Assembly (NCBI GenBank): GCA_009774655.1
Contig: VSOD01000059.1
Location: 1-14,704 of the forward strand
From: Lachnospiraceae bacterium
GTDB lineage: Bacteria; Bacillota_A; Clostridia; Lachnospirales; Lachnospiraceae
DNA: 14,704 bases
Direction: 5' to 3'
Part shown: positions 6,788 through 12,783 of the stretch, piece by piece
Numbering within the stretch: the stretch's first letter is position 1
Layout of the letters: each line of letters begins with the position of its first letter
Position numbers and translations under genes: made by a program
The notes under the pieces: model-generated
The model's database searches: none
What the model was told of the DNA's origin: nothing
What the model saw: only the letters and a program-made list of their open reading frames with translations

Positions 6788-6856
6788 CTCCTTAGGAGCT
6801 GCAGGTGACGGATAATTCACGGCAGCACCGTATCAAACAAAAGGAGAGTGTTTTTT
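6783..6856 (+). promoter_or_regulatory. Long-range inverted repeat trapping the exporter's ribosome binding site, followed by T6
   Basis: ACACTCTCCTT at 6783-6793 is perfectly complementary to AAGGAGAGTGT at 6841-6851, which contains the Shine-Dalgarno sequence of the ATPase gene and is followed by a run of six T reaching the ATG at 6857. The 47-base loop holds a second hairpin (GCTGC/GCAGC plus GTGA/TCAC, about 6798-6827). As RNA this is both an SD-sequestering stem and a terminator-like structure. The 5' arm overlaps the -10 box, so only transcripts entering from upstream carry it. Confidence 0.65.
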
Positions 6857-7621
6857 ATGTTGATCGAAGCAGAAAACGTAAGCAGGTTATACGGCAGCGG
6901 CAGCAGTCAGGTGGCCGCCCTGCAGGAGGTCAGTCTGACGATAAGGCCCGGCGACTTTTTGTCGATCATGGGGCCTTCCGGCAGCGGAAAGAGCACCCTG
7001 CTGCATTTACTGTCGGGACTGGACCGGCCGACTTCCGGCAGACTGCTCTACGACGGACAGGATATTTACGGGCTGCGTGACAGGGAGCTGTCGGCCTTTC
7101 GCCGCAGCCGGATCGGTTTTATCTTCCAGCAGTTCCATCTGCTGCCGGTATTGACGGCGCAGGAGAATATTTTGATGCCGCTTCTGCTTTCCGGCGGGAA
7201 GGCAGGCGGGCGGAAGAGAGGACGGCGGGTGGCGGCAGAGAACGGGCCCTCCAAAGAGGCAGGAGAGGCGCAGGACACGGCTTCTTATCTGGCACAGCTG
7301 GCGGATCTTTTGGGGATCGGAGACCGGCTGACCCATCTGCCCCATGAGCTTTCCGGCGGACAGCAGCAGCGGGTGGCCATCGCCCGGGCGCTGATCGCCA
7401 GACCGGACATTATCTTTGCAGACGAACCTACCGGGAATCTGGACAGTAAGAGCGGCGGGGAAGTGATGCGGATGCTGGAAGAGATCCACCAGCGGTTTGG
7501 AAAGACACTGGTGGTGATCACCCATGACAGCCGAATCGCCCGGCGGGCGGGCCGGCAGTTTGTGATCGAGGACGGGAGACTGTCCGAGGTGTCGGAAGCA
7601 CACAAAGAACTGTTAGCGTAA
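6857..7621 (+). CDS. ABC transporter ATP-binding protein (MacB/LolD type)
   Basis: This 254-residue ATPase powers the permease encoded just downstream. All motifs are present: Walker A GPSGSGKS at 39-46, Q-loop in FIFQQFHLLPVLTAQENI near 88-105, signature LSGGQQQR at 165-172, Walker B IIFADEPTGNLD ending near 194 with the catalytic Glu190, and H-loop His223 in VVITHD. Family members are usually about 220-235 residues. The extra length is a Gly/Arg/Lys-rich insertion of about 28 residues between Q-loop and signature (roughly 7191-7280), unusual for this family. The ATG at 6857 is preferred over GTG 6848 because AAGGAGAG lies 9 bases before it and GTG 6848 is inside that site. It is 25 bases from the permease start, and the two form an exporter operon under the TTGAGA-repeat promoter. 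Confidence 0.95.
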   Translation: MLIEAENVSRLYGSGSSQVAALQEVSLTIRPGDFLSIMGPSGSGKSTLLHLLSGLDRPTSGRLLYDGQDIYGLRDRELSAFRRSRIGFIFQQFHLLPVLTAQENILMPLLLSGGKAGGRKRGRRVAAENGPSKEAGEAQDTASYLAQLADLLGIGDRLTHLPHELSGGQQQRVAIARALIARPDIIFADEPTGNLDSKSGGEVMRMLEEIHQRFGKTLVVITHDSRIARRAGRQFVIEDGRLSEVSEAHKELLA

Positions 7622-7646
7622 ATACTGAGATTCTGGAGAGGTGAAC

Positions 7647-10172
7647 ATGAAACCATATCGCATATCCTATTATATATTGGCGCAAAAAGAAATTCTGGAA
7701 CAGAAGGTGGTGTCTTTTCTGATCCTGACGGCAGTGGTCTTATCTACGATGATGACAACGGCGGTGGTGCAGTCGGCAGGCATGCTTACCGCCATGCGCA
7801 GGCAGCAGGCGGTGATGCTTAGAGGAGATTACCATGCGACCTTCGTCCAGCTGAATGAGGAAAAAACACGGATGCTGGAGGCGGACGAGCGGTTTTCCTA
7901 CACGGGACGCTCCGTTCCTGTGGGCAGCACGGAGCTGAATGATCTGCTGCGGCTGGATCTTGTGGAATATCAGGGGAAAAGTATAGAGACGATCCCCGCC
8001 CATACGAAACTGGTGGAGGGGCGGCTGCCGGCGGCGCCGATGGAGATCGCACTGTCAGAGGATGCGCTTAAGTTTCTGGGATTTGATGGAAAAACAGGGG
8101 ACAGGATATCTTTGTCTTTGTCAAAGGCGCTGCGGCACGGCGTTGCCATAGAGGCATATGACTATCAGGCAGATTTTATACTTACCGGTATTACGGAGAG
8201 TAATTATCTGGGGTATGTGGCAGGCGCTCTTATGGGACTGGTCGGTGAAGGGACGGCGGAGGAAGTTCTGCCGCCTGAGTATTTCTATTACAGCGTGGAT
8301 GTGCGGGTGAAGGATCCGGGACATTTTCAGGACTGTATGGACGATATCGCAGAGAAACTGGAGATTCATGAGCTGGATACGATCTATAACCAGCTCTACC
8401 TGAATGCGCTTGGTATTCGTTACCGCGGGGAGCACAATCATGCTGATCTGGCAGACGGCATGGATGACGCCGGGTTTTCCTATATGATGCTGGCCGGTGT
8501 TCTGGTAACGGGACTGGTGCTGACGGCGGCCGGACTGGTAATCTATAATATATTGAAGATCGCCGTGACAAGGCGTATGGGCCGGTACGGCATCCTGCGG
8601 GCGATCGGCGCACAGAAGAGGCAGTTATACGGCATCGTGGCGGCGGAGGTGCTTTTGCTGTGCGCATTGGGAATACCGTTTGGAATGCTGCTTGGAATGC
8701 TGTCGGCAAAAGGGATTCTTGAGGCGGCGTTAAGCCAGCTTTCCCCGGAGCTGTTTCTGGTACAGGATGCGGTAAGGCTGCAGGAACTGATCGCCGCCAG
8801 TGATTCCGGTAAGTGGGGATTTCCTGCGCTGAGCGCTCTGATCACCCTTGTGTTTGCATTTCTGGCGGCGGCGCCGGCGGCACGGTACGCGGCGAAGGTG
8901 TCTCCGGTGATGGCCATGCATGGAATGACGGGCAGAAATTTTAAGCGCAGAAGCCTCAAAATGCGAACGATACGGAATTTTGAACGGTACTACGCAGGGC
9001 TTAATCTGCGGCGCAACAAGAGCCGCACGGTGATCACGGTTTTGTCCCTGGTTATGAGCATTACCGTGTTTATCACACTGCAGGGCGTTCTCGCACTGGT
9101 GGATCTTTCGGGCAGAGTGCCGGAACATCTGGGGGATTATTCGGTGGTCAACGAGTACGCCGGATTTACAGAAGACGAAATGAATAATCTGGCGGCAGAC
9201 CGGAATGTGGCGGCAGTGGCGGCGCAGCAGTTTTCCATCTATGAGCTGGATGAACAGTACAGGCCGGTGGGGATCGACACGGATTTTGCACTGGGGATCG
9301 GAGAGCGGTTCCAGATCTTCGGCTTAAACGATGCGTGGATGGAGGATGTTTTTGCCGGACAGTTGTCAAAAGAGGCGTGGGATGCCTTACAGGCGGGAGA
9401 AGGGTGCGTTGTGCGCAATCCCCTGCAGATGGAAGTGGCAGGGCAGAAGATCGGGACGACCTGCATCGAGGAGGGAAGTACCATCGTGGTGGCAGGGAAA
9501 AAGCTGCCGGTCCTGTTGGCCATGAATGGGTATGACGGTTATTTCAGTGTGGGCAGCAGCGGTTTTATCAACGGCGTGCAGGTGATCGTAAGTGACCGGC
9601 TCTATCCTGAACTGACCGGTACAGACCGTTATGCGGAGCTGCGGCCGATTCTGGAAAAGGACGCGGACAGGGAGACTTTTGAAGAGAAGCTGGCATCGCT
9701 TGGCAGCCGTGTGGCCGGGACGACCTGGGTGTCCTACGAGCAGACGGACCGACAGCTTGCAGAGAGCGCCGGCCAGATCAATCTGCTGGCCTGGGGGATG
9801 ATCCTGTTGATCGGCATGATCGGAATTCTGAATATCATCAATACCGTTTATACCAATATCCATACGAGGGTGACGGAGATCGGGATAAAACGGGCGATCG
9901 GTATGAGCGTGGGAAGCCTGTACAGAACTTTTCTGTGGGAGGGGGCTTACTATGGTATGATCGCAGCTGTGACCGGCAGCATCACCGGTTATCTGAGTAC
10001 GATGCTTATGGAAGCGGCTATGTCCAATGTGCTTACGTTTGTGCCCGTGCCGGTGATACCGATTCTGGAATCAGCGGTGGTTTCGGTGGCGGCATGTCTG
10101 GCGGCCACGGCACTGCCGCTGCGTCAGATCTCGCGGCTTGGCATCGTGGAGGCCGTCGGGGCGGTAGAGTAG
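7647..10172 (+). CDS. FtsX/MacB-type ABC transporter permease with two FtsX modules
   Basis: This 841-residue permease has the tandem FtsX plan. TM1 is at about 20-42, followed by an outside domain of about 230 residues. Three membrane segments follow at about 276-304, 326-350 and 389-412. TM5 is at about 458-484, followed by a second outside domain of about 225 residues, and the last three segments are at about 711-735, 766-786 and 802-824. Both modules show the typical turns (TRRMGRYGILRAIGAQ after TM2, and VTEIGIKRAIGMSVG after TM6). Such transporters move lipids, peptides or antimicrobial compounds out of or across the membrane, often under two-component control; the substrate is unknown. 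The ATG at 7647 sits behind GGAGAGG; GTG 7641 is a possible alternative start. The last 49 bases overlap the convergent macrodomain gene. Confidence 0.93.
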   Translation: MKPYRISYYILAQKEILEQKVVSFLILTAVVLSTMMTTAVVQSAGMLTAMRRQQAVMLRGDYHATFVQLNEEKTRMLEADERFSYTGRSVPVGSTELNDLLRLDLVEYQGKSIETIPAHTKLVEGRLPAAPMEIALSEDALKFLGFDGKTGDRISLSLSKALRHGVAIEAYDYQADFILTGITESNYLGYVAGALMGLVGEGTAEEVLPPEYFYYSVDVRVKDPGHFQDCMDDIAEKLEIHELDTIYNQLYLNALGIRYRGEHNHADLADGMDDAGFSYMMLAGVLVTGLVLTAAGLVIYNILKIAVTRRMGRYGILRAIGAQKRQLYGIVAAEVLLLCALGIPFGMLLGMLSAKGILEAALSQLSPELFLVQDAVRLQELIAASDSGKWGFPALSALITLVFAFLAAAPAARYAAKVSPVMAMHGMTGRNFKRRSLKMRTIRNFERYYAGLNLRRNKSRTVITVLSLVMSITVFITLQGVLALVDLSGRVPEHLGDYSVVNEYAGFTEDEMNNLAADRNVAAVAAQQFSIYELDEQYRPVGIDTDFALGIGERFQIFGLNDAWMEDVFAGQLSKEAWDALQAGEGCVVRNPLQMEVAGQKIGTTCIEEGSTIVVAGKKLPVLLAMNGYDGYFSVGSSGFINGVQVIVSDRLYPELTGTDRYAELRPILEKDADRETFEEKLASLGSRVAGTTWVSYEQTDRQLAESAGQINLLAWGMILLIGMIGILNIINTVYTNIHTRVTEIGIKRAIGMSVGSLYRTFLWEGAYYGMIAAVTGSITGYLSTMLMEAAMSNVLTFVPVPVIPILESAVVSVAACLAATALPLRQISRLGIVEAVGAVE

Positions 10173-10945
10173 AGCAGTCTTTTGTAGATATCGTAATCTT
10201 CCTGCTTGAAAACATTGAATATCACTTTTTCAAGCCTATTGTCTGTCTGCAGGAAATCGCGGACTGTCTGTACCGCAATTTCAGCCGCCTTTTCCTGCGG
10301 GAAATGAAATTCTCCTGTGGAAATACAGCAAAAGGCAATGCTTTTCAGTTCCTGATCCGATGCCAGTTCCAGACAGGATCTATAACAGTCTGCAAGCTGT
10401 TCACAATGCTTTTTTGTCAAAGCGCCTGATACGATCGGGCCGACTGTGTGAAGCACATAGCTGCATGGAAGATTGAAAGCGGGTGTGATCTTCGCTTTTC
10501 CCGTCGACTCGTCACAGCCCTGTTCTGTCATCAGCTCATCGCAGGCTAAGCGCAGCTGGATACCGCTGACGCTGTGAATGATATTGTCCACACAGGAATG
10601 GCAGGGTATGAAGCAGCCTCTCAGCGTGCGGTTTGCGGCATTGACGATCGCATCTGTTTTTAAGGTGGTAATATCACCACGCCAAAGGACAAGGCGGTTA
10701 TCGACGGGGGATACGGGTAACGTATCACTGTCAGTAATGCCTTTTGCCCTGACTTCCTCAGTCAGATATGCGTCCTGCACCCTGAGAAATTCTATATCGA
10801 TCAGACGGGGCGGACGGATATTCATAAGGGAACGCAGCAGGCGTTTCCGTTCAGCGTCCCCGTCAGGGACAGGAACCGCGTCTGACTGCCCGCTTTCATT
10901 GAGCAGATAGTTGATCATAAATTCAAGTCGTTGTGTCTGTGTCAT
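10124..10945 (-). CDS. Zinc-type macrodomain protein, predicted protein-ADP-ribose hydrolase
   Basis: This 273-residue protein has an N-terminal helical extension of about 80 residues and a macrodomain from about 85 to 257. The ADP-ribose site is visible: GDITTLKTDAIVNAAN at 90-105, then GCFIPCHSCVDNIIH at 110-124, and ISTGEFHFP near 208-216 as the phosphate loop. Cys111, His116 and Cys118 match the zinc ligands of the Zn-macrodomains of Staphylococcus and Streptococcus, which remove ADP-ribose from proteins and there sit beside a SirTM sirtuin. No sirtuin or lipoate-carrier gene is in this window. The ATG at 10943-10945 has GGAGG just upstream on the minus strand. Residues after about 258 (a Ser/Thr-rich tail) are encoded antisense to the permease gene, and the domain itself ends before this overlap. 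Confidence 0.92.
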   Translation of the reverse strand: MTQTQRLEFMINYLLNESGQSDAVPVPDGDAERKRLLRSLMNIRPPRLIDIEFLRVQDAYLTEEVRAKGITDSDTLPVSPVDNRLVLWRGDITTLKTDAIVNAANRTLRGCFIPCHSCVDNIIHSVSGIQLRLACDELMTEQGCDESTGKAKITPAFNLPCSYVLHTVGPIVSGALTKKHCEQLADCYRSCLELASDQELKSIAFCCISTGEFHFPQEKAAEIAVQTVRDFLQTDNRLEKVIFNVFKQEDYDIYKRLLYSTAPTASTMPSREI

Positions 10946-10975
10946 AGCCGCCTCCGTTCTGTTGTCTGTAAGACT

Positions 10976-11004
10976 ATCATACAGCCGCAGAGAGAAAACG
11001 TAAA
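10976..11004 (-). promoter_or_regulatory. Candidate promoter of the macrodomain gene
   Basis: On the minus strand TTTACG (11004-10999) and TATGAT (10981-10976) are 17 bases apart, about 31 bases before the start codon. It diverges from the marR promoter at 11059. Confidence 0.5.
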
Positions 11005-11015
11005 GGAAAACGTAA
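10995..11015. repeat. Direct repeat AAAACGTAA, 12-bp period
   Basis: AAAACGTAA occurs at 10995-11003 and again at 11007-11015. The repeat covers the -35 region of the macrodomain promoter, so it could be a regulator site; chance in AT-rich DNA cannot be excluded. Confidence 0.4.
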
Positions 11016-11058
11016 TCTCAACGATAGACTAAAATAGAGAAATTTTCATTTTACCGGC

Positions 11059-11087
11059 TTGACACTTACAGAGATATTTATTATACT
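11059..11087 (+). promoter_or_regulatory. Promoter of the marR-MATE operon
   Basis: A consensus TTGACA at 11059-11064 and TATACT at 11082-11087 are separated by exactly 17 bases. The MarR palindrome overlaps the -10 box, so repression by blocking polymerase is expected. Confidence 0.85.
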
Positions 11088-11100
11088 TAGGTTGCTAAGT
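11085..11100. promoter_or_regulatory. Palindromic MarR operator, copy 1
   Basis: ACTTAG-GTTG-CTAAGT is a perfect 6-bp inverted repeat with a 4-base centre, overlapping the -10 box and the start of transcription of marR. A degenerate copy lies in front of the MATE gene at 11586-11601. Size and position fit a MarR dimer site. Confidence 0.75.
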
Positions 11101-11114
11101 AATGGAGGAGAGAT

Positions 11115-11537
11115 ATGCAACACGATAAGCACGCAGCACGTTATGTCAGCAAGTTGTCAAATAAATTACGCAGAAAAATTGATGCTTTTTCAAGTAAGGA
11201 ATCTTTCAGCGGTTCTCAGGGACGGGTGCTGCATTTTATTTTGGCTCAAAGCAATGATGTTTTTCAAAAAGATATAGAAGAAGAATATAGCCTGCGCCCG
11301 CCAACAGCAACCGAACTGCTGAAAAAAATGGAGAAAAACGGCTTGATCTATCGGGAAGCTATGGCAAGTGACGCAAGAATGAAACGAATCATTGTCAGTG
11401 AAAAAGCATTGCAGTATAAGGATATGGTGATAGCAGATATTACCGCACTGGAAGAAGAACTGACGAAAGATATTTCGCAGAATGAGCTGGATATTTTTTT
11501 CAAAGTAATTGAAAAAATGCTTGATAACATTTCGTGA
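11115..11537 (+). CDS. MarR-family transcriptional regulator
   Basis: This 140-residue protein has the MarR winged-helix plan: N-terminal dimerisation helix, GSQGRVLHFILAQ at about 33-45, helix-turn-helix at about 50-78 (VFQKDIEEEYSLRPPTATEL, then LKKMEKNGLIYRE), wing with the conserved DARMKR at 86-91, and long C-terminal dimer helices. MarR proteins repress adjacent efflux genes and let go when they bind a toxic compound or are oxidised. Control of itself and of the downstream MATE gene is supported by the palindromes at 11085 and 11586. The ATG at 11115 follows GGAGGAG at about 11104-11110. Base use is AT-rich compared with the genes to the left, which suggests separate origin together with the MATE gene. 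The ligand is unknown. Confidence 0.93.
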   Translation: MQHDKHAARYVSKLSNKLRRKIDAFSSKESFSGSQGRVLHFILAQSNDVFQKDIEEEYSLRPPTATELLKKMEKNGLIYREAMASDARMKRIIVSEKALQYKDMVIADITALEEELTKDISQNELDIFFKVIEKMLDNIS

Positions 11538-11548
11538 AAAATGATAAG

Positions 11549-11576
11549 GCTGTCGAAAAATCGACAGCTGCATTTT
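11549..11576 (+). terminator. Intrinsic terminator between marR and the MATE gene
   Basis: GCTGTCGA and TCGACAGC form a perfect 8-bp stem with an AAAA loop, followed by TGCATTTTT. It would lower or stop readthrough into the MATE gene, so the MATE gene may need partial readthrough or its own start. Confidence 0.8.
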
Positions 11577-11585
11577 TAAATATAA

Positions 11586-11601
11586 ACTTAGGAAACTAAT
11601 A
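11586..11601. promoter_or_regulatory. Degenerate MarR operator, copy 2, before the MATE gene
   Basis: ACTTAG-GAAA-CTAATA has the same left half, spacing and four of six right-half bases as the palindrome at 11085-11100. It lies 15 bases before the MATE start codon, just after the terminator. Confidence 0.6.
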
Positions 11602-11616
11602 AATGGAGGTGTCACT

Positions 11617-12352
11617 ATGAATGAAACAAAAGTGGATTACTTAAACGGGAAACTGTTTCCCATGATTTTAAAATTTTCCATACCGGCAGCTGTCTCACTA
11701 TTGATAACAGCTGTTTATAATATCGTGGATAGAATGTTTGTTGGCAATTTTAATGGAACTTCCGCATTAGCGGGCTTATCAGTCTGTTTTCCCTTATCTT
11801 ATATGATGATGGCTTTTGTTTTGATGTGCTGTCATATCAAGCATTATGACGTTTGTAATTATGCCCGCAAGCGGTATCAGTCAAGGCATCCAGCCGATCA
11901 TCGGGAATAATTATGGCGCTGGAAATTACAGGCGGGTCATAGAAACGCTTTGTCAGGCAGCCGTATTTTCCGTGTCCATTACCTGTTTTATTTGGATGAT
12001 GGTTCTTGTCTTTCCAAAACAGATTCTTGGTGCTTTTGGTGGAACAGAAGAAATGTTACGAATCGGAATTTCCGGTTTGCGTATAAATTTCTGCATTACA
12101 CCTGTTTTGGGATTTGTAATGTTAGCTGCCACATTTTTTCAGTCAATTAACCGTCCCGCACCATCTATTATCATAACGGTTTTGCGACAGATAGTTTTTT
12201 TGGTGCCATTTATCTATATATTGCCGATTTTTCTTGAAATCAATGGCATTTTCTTTGCACAGCCTATCAGTGATTTGCTTGCAACGGTTCTTTCTGTATT
12301 GCTTGTTTTGAAAGAGAAAAAAAGAATGATGCGCAATTCTGTGGTCAGTTAA
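11617..12352 (+). pseudogene. MATE-family drug efflux gene broken by a large frameshifting deletion
   Basis: The start (ATG 11617 behind GGAGGTG) encodes about 72 residues of a MepA-like MATE exporter: FPMILKFSIPAAVSLLITAV, then YNIVDRMFVGN in TM1-loop and ALAGLSVCFPLSYMMMAFVL in TM2. At about 11825-11835 the homology jumps to the other half of the protein in a different frame: AVISSIMTFVIMPASGISQG, then IQPIIGNNYGAGNYRRVIE and five or so membrane segments up to the stop at 12352. MATE proteins have about 450 residues; here the pieces add up to about 245, so some 200 residues (late N-half to start of C-half) are gone and the halves are out of frame. The first frame ends at 11910 after a nonsense tail. 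Normally it would export cationic drugs using Na+ or H+ under MarR control; as it stands it should be inactive. Confidence 0.9.
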
Positions 12353-12445
12353 AGATTGAATTTCTAAATCGAAGCAGGCTATTGAACTGGAAAAGAAAGA
12401 GGGGGATTTTGGCGGGTAGATATCGTGCTGCGGTCAACATGCGCA
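12353..12445. other. Intergenic stretch with no recognised gene
   Basis: About 93 bases between the MATE remnant and the thrS promoter. A short open stretch (12380-12418, KQAIELEKKEGDFGG then stop) has protein-like composition but no start site or family I recognise. No hairpin stands out. Confidence 0.4.
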
Positions 12446-12474
12446 TTGACAAAAGGAAGAGGTTGTGATAAAGT
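12446..12474 (+). promoter_or_regulatory. Promoter of the T-box-thrS transcript
   Basis: TTGACA at 12446-12451 and TAAAGT at 12469-12474 are 17 bases apart. The transcript would start near 12481, leaving a leader of about 300 bases. Confidence 0.8.
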
Positions 12475-12480
12475 ACCTTC

Positions 12481-12736
12481 AATAACATAAGAAAAGCGAT
12501 GACGGAAAGAGTAGTTTAGTTGGAAGCATCCAGAGAGAACAGCAACTGGTGGAAGCTGTTTATGCGGAGATTAGACGAAAACCATTCCAGAGCTGTAATG
12601 CTGAAATGAGTAAGTATTACCGTATGCCTGCGTTAAAGGATAGGATTTGATAGAATCTGAAGTGAAAAGTTAAGGTGGAACCGTGCTGAATGCACCCTTA
12701 AGACGATAGGAATATGGTCTTCAGGGTGCTTTTCTT
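12481..12736 (+). ncRNA. T-box riboswitch controlling thrS
   Basis: The leader senses uncharged tRNA and controls readthrough into thrS. Stem I elements include the AGAGAG and CTGGTGGAAGC apical motifs (12532-12556). The T-box AAGGTGGAACCGTGC is at 12672-12686. The antiterminator can be drawn exactly: AAGG (12672-12675) pairs with CCTT (12696-12699), GTGC (12683-12686) with GCAC (12692-12695), leaving the 7-base bulge TGGAACC. The competing terminator pairs 12692-12704 with 12717-12729 (one mismatch), followed by TTTTCTT. The bulge base A after TGG predicts a tRNA with U before CCA. ACC at 12619-12621 is a plausible threonine specifier codon, in keeping with the gene; I could not fold the lower stem I confidently. 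Confidence 0.94.
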
Positions 12737-12783
12737 ATGTTGTTGCCAGACAGTTAAAGTTGAAAAGAGAGGAGCAACAGAGT

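Noticed and set aside
6848..6856. GTG start of the ABC ATPase at 6848
   Set aside because: The GTG is part of the Shine-Dalgarno segment itself; the ATG at 6857 has normal spacing.
11059..11277. Open frame starting in the marR promoter
   Set aside because: It begins inside the TTGACA box and runs in another frame over marR; no ribosome binding site.
12760..12783. Upstream TTG start for thrS adding eight residues
   Set aside because: The AGAGAGGAG ribosome binding site lies inside this stretch and is properly spaced to the ATG at 12784.
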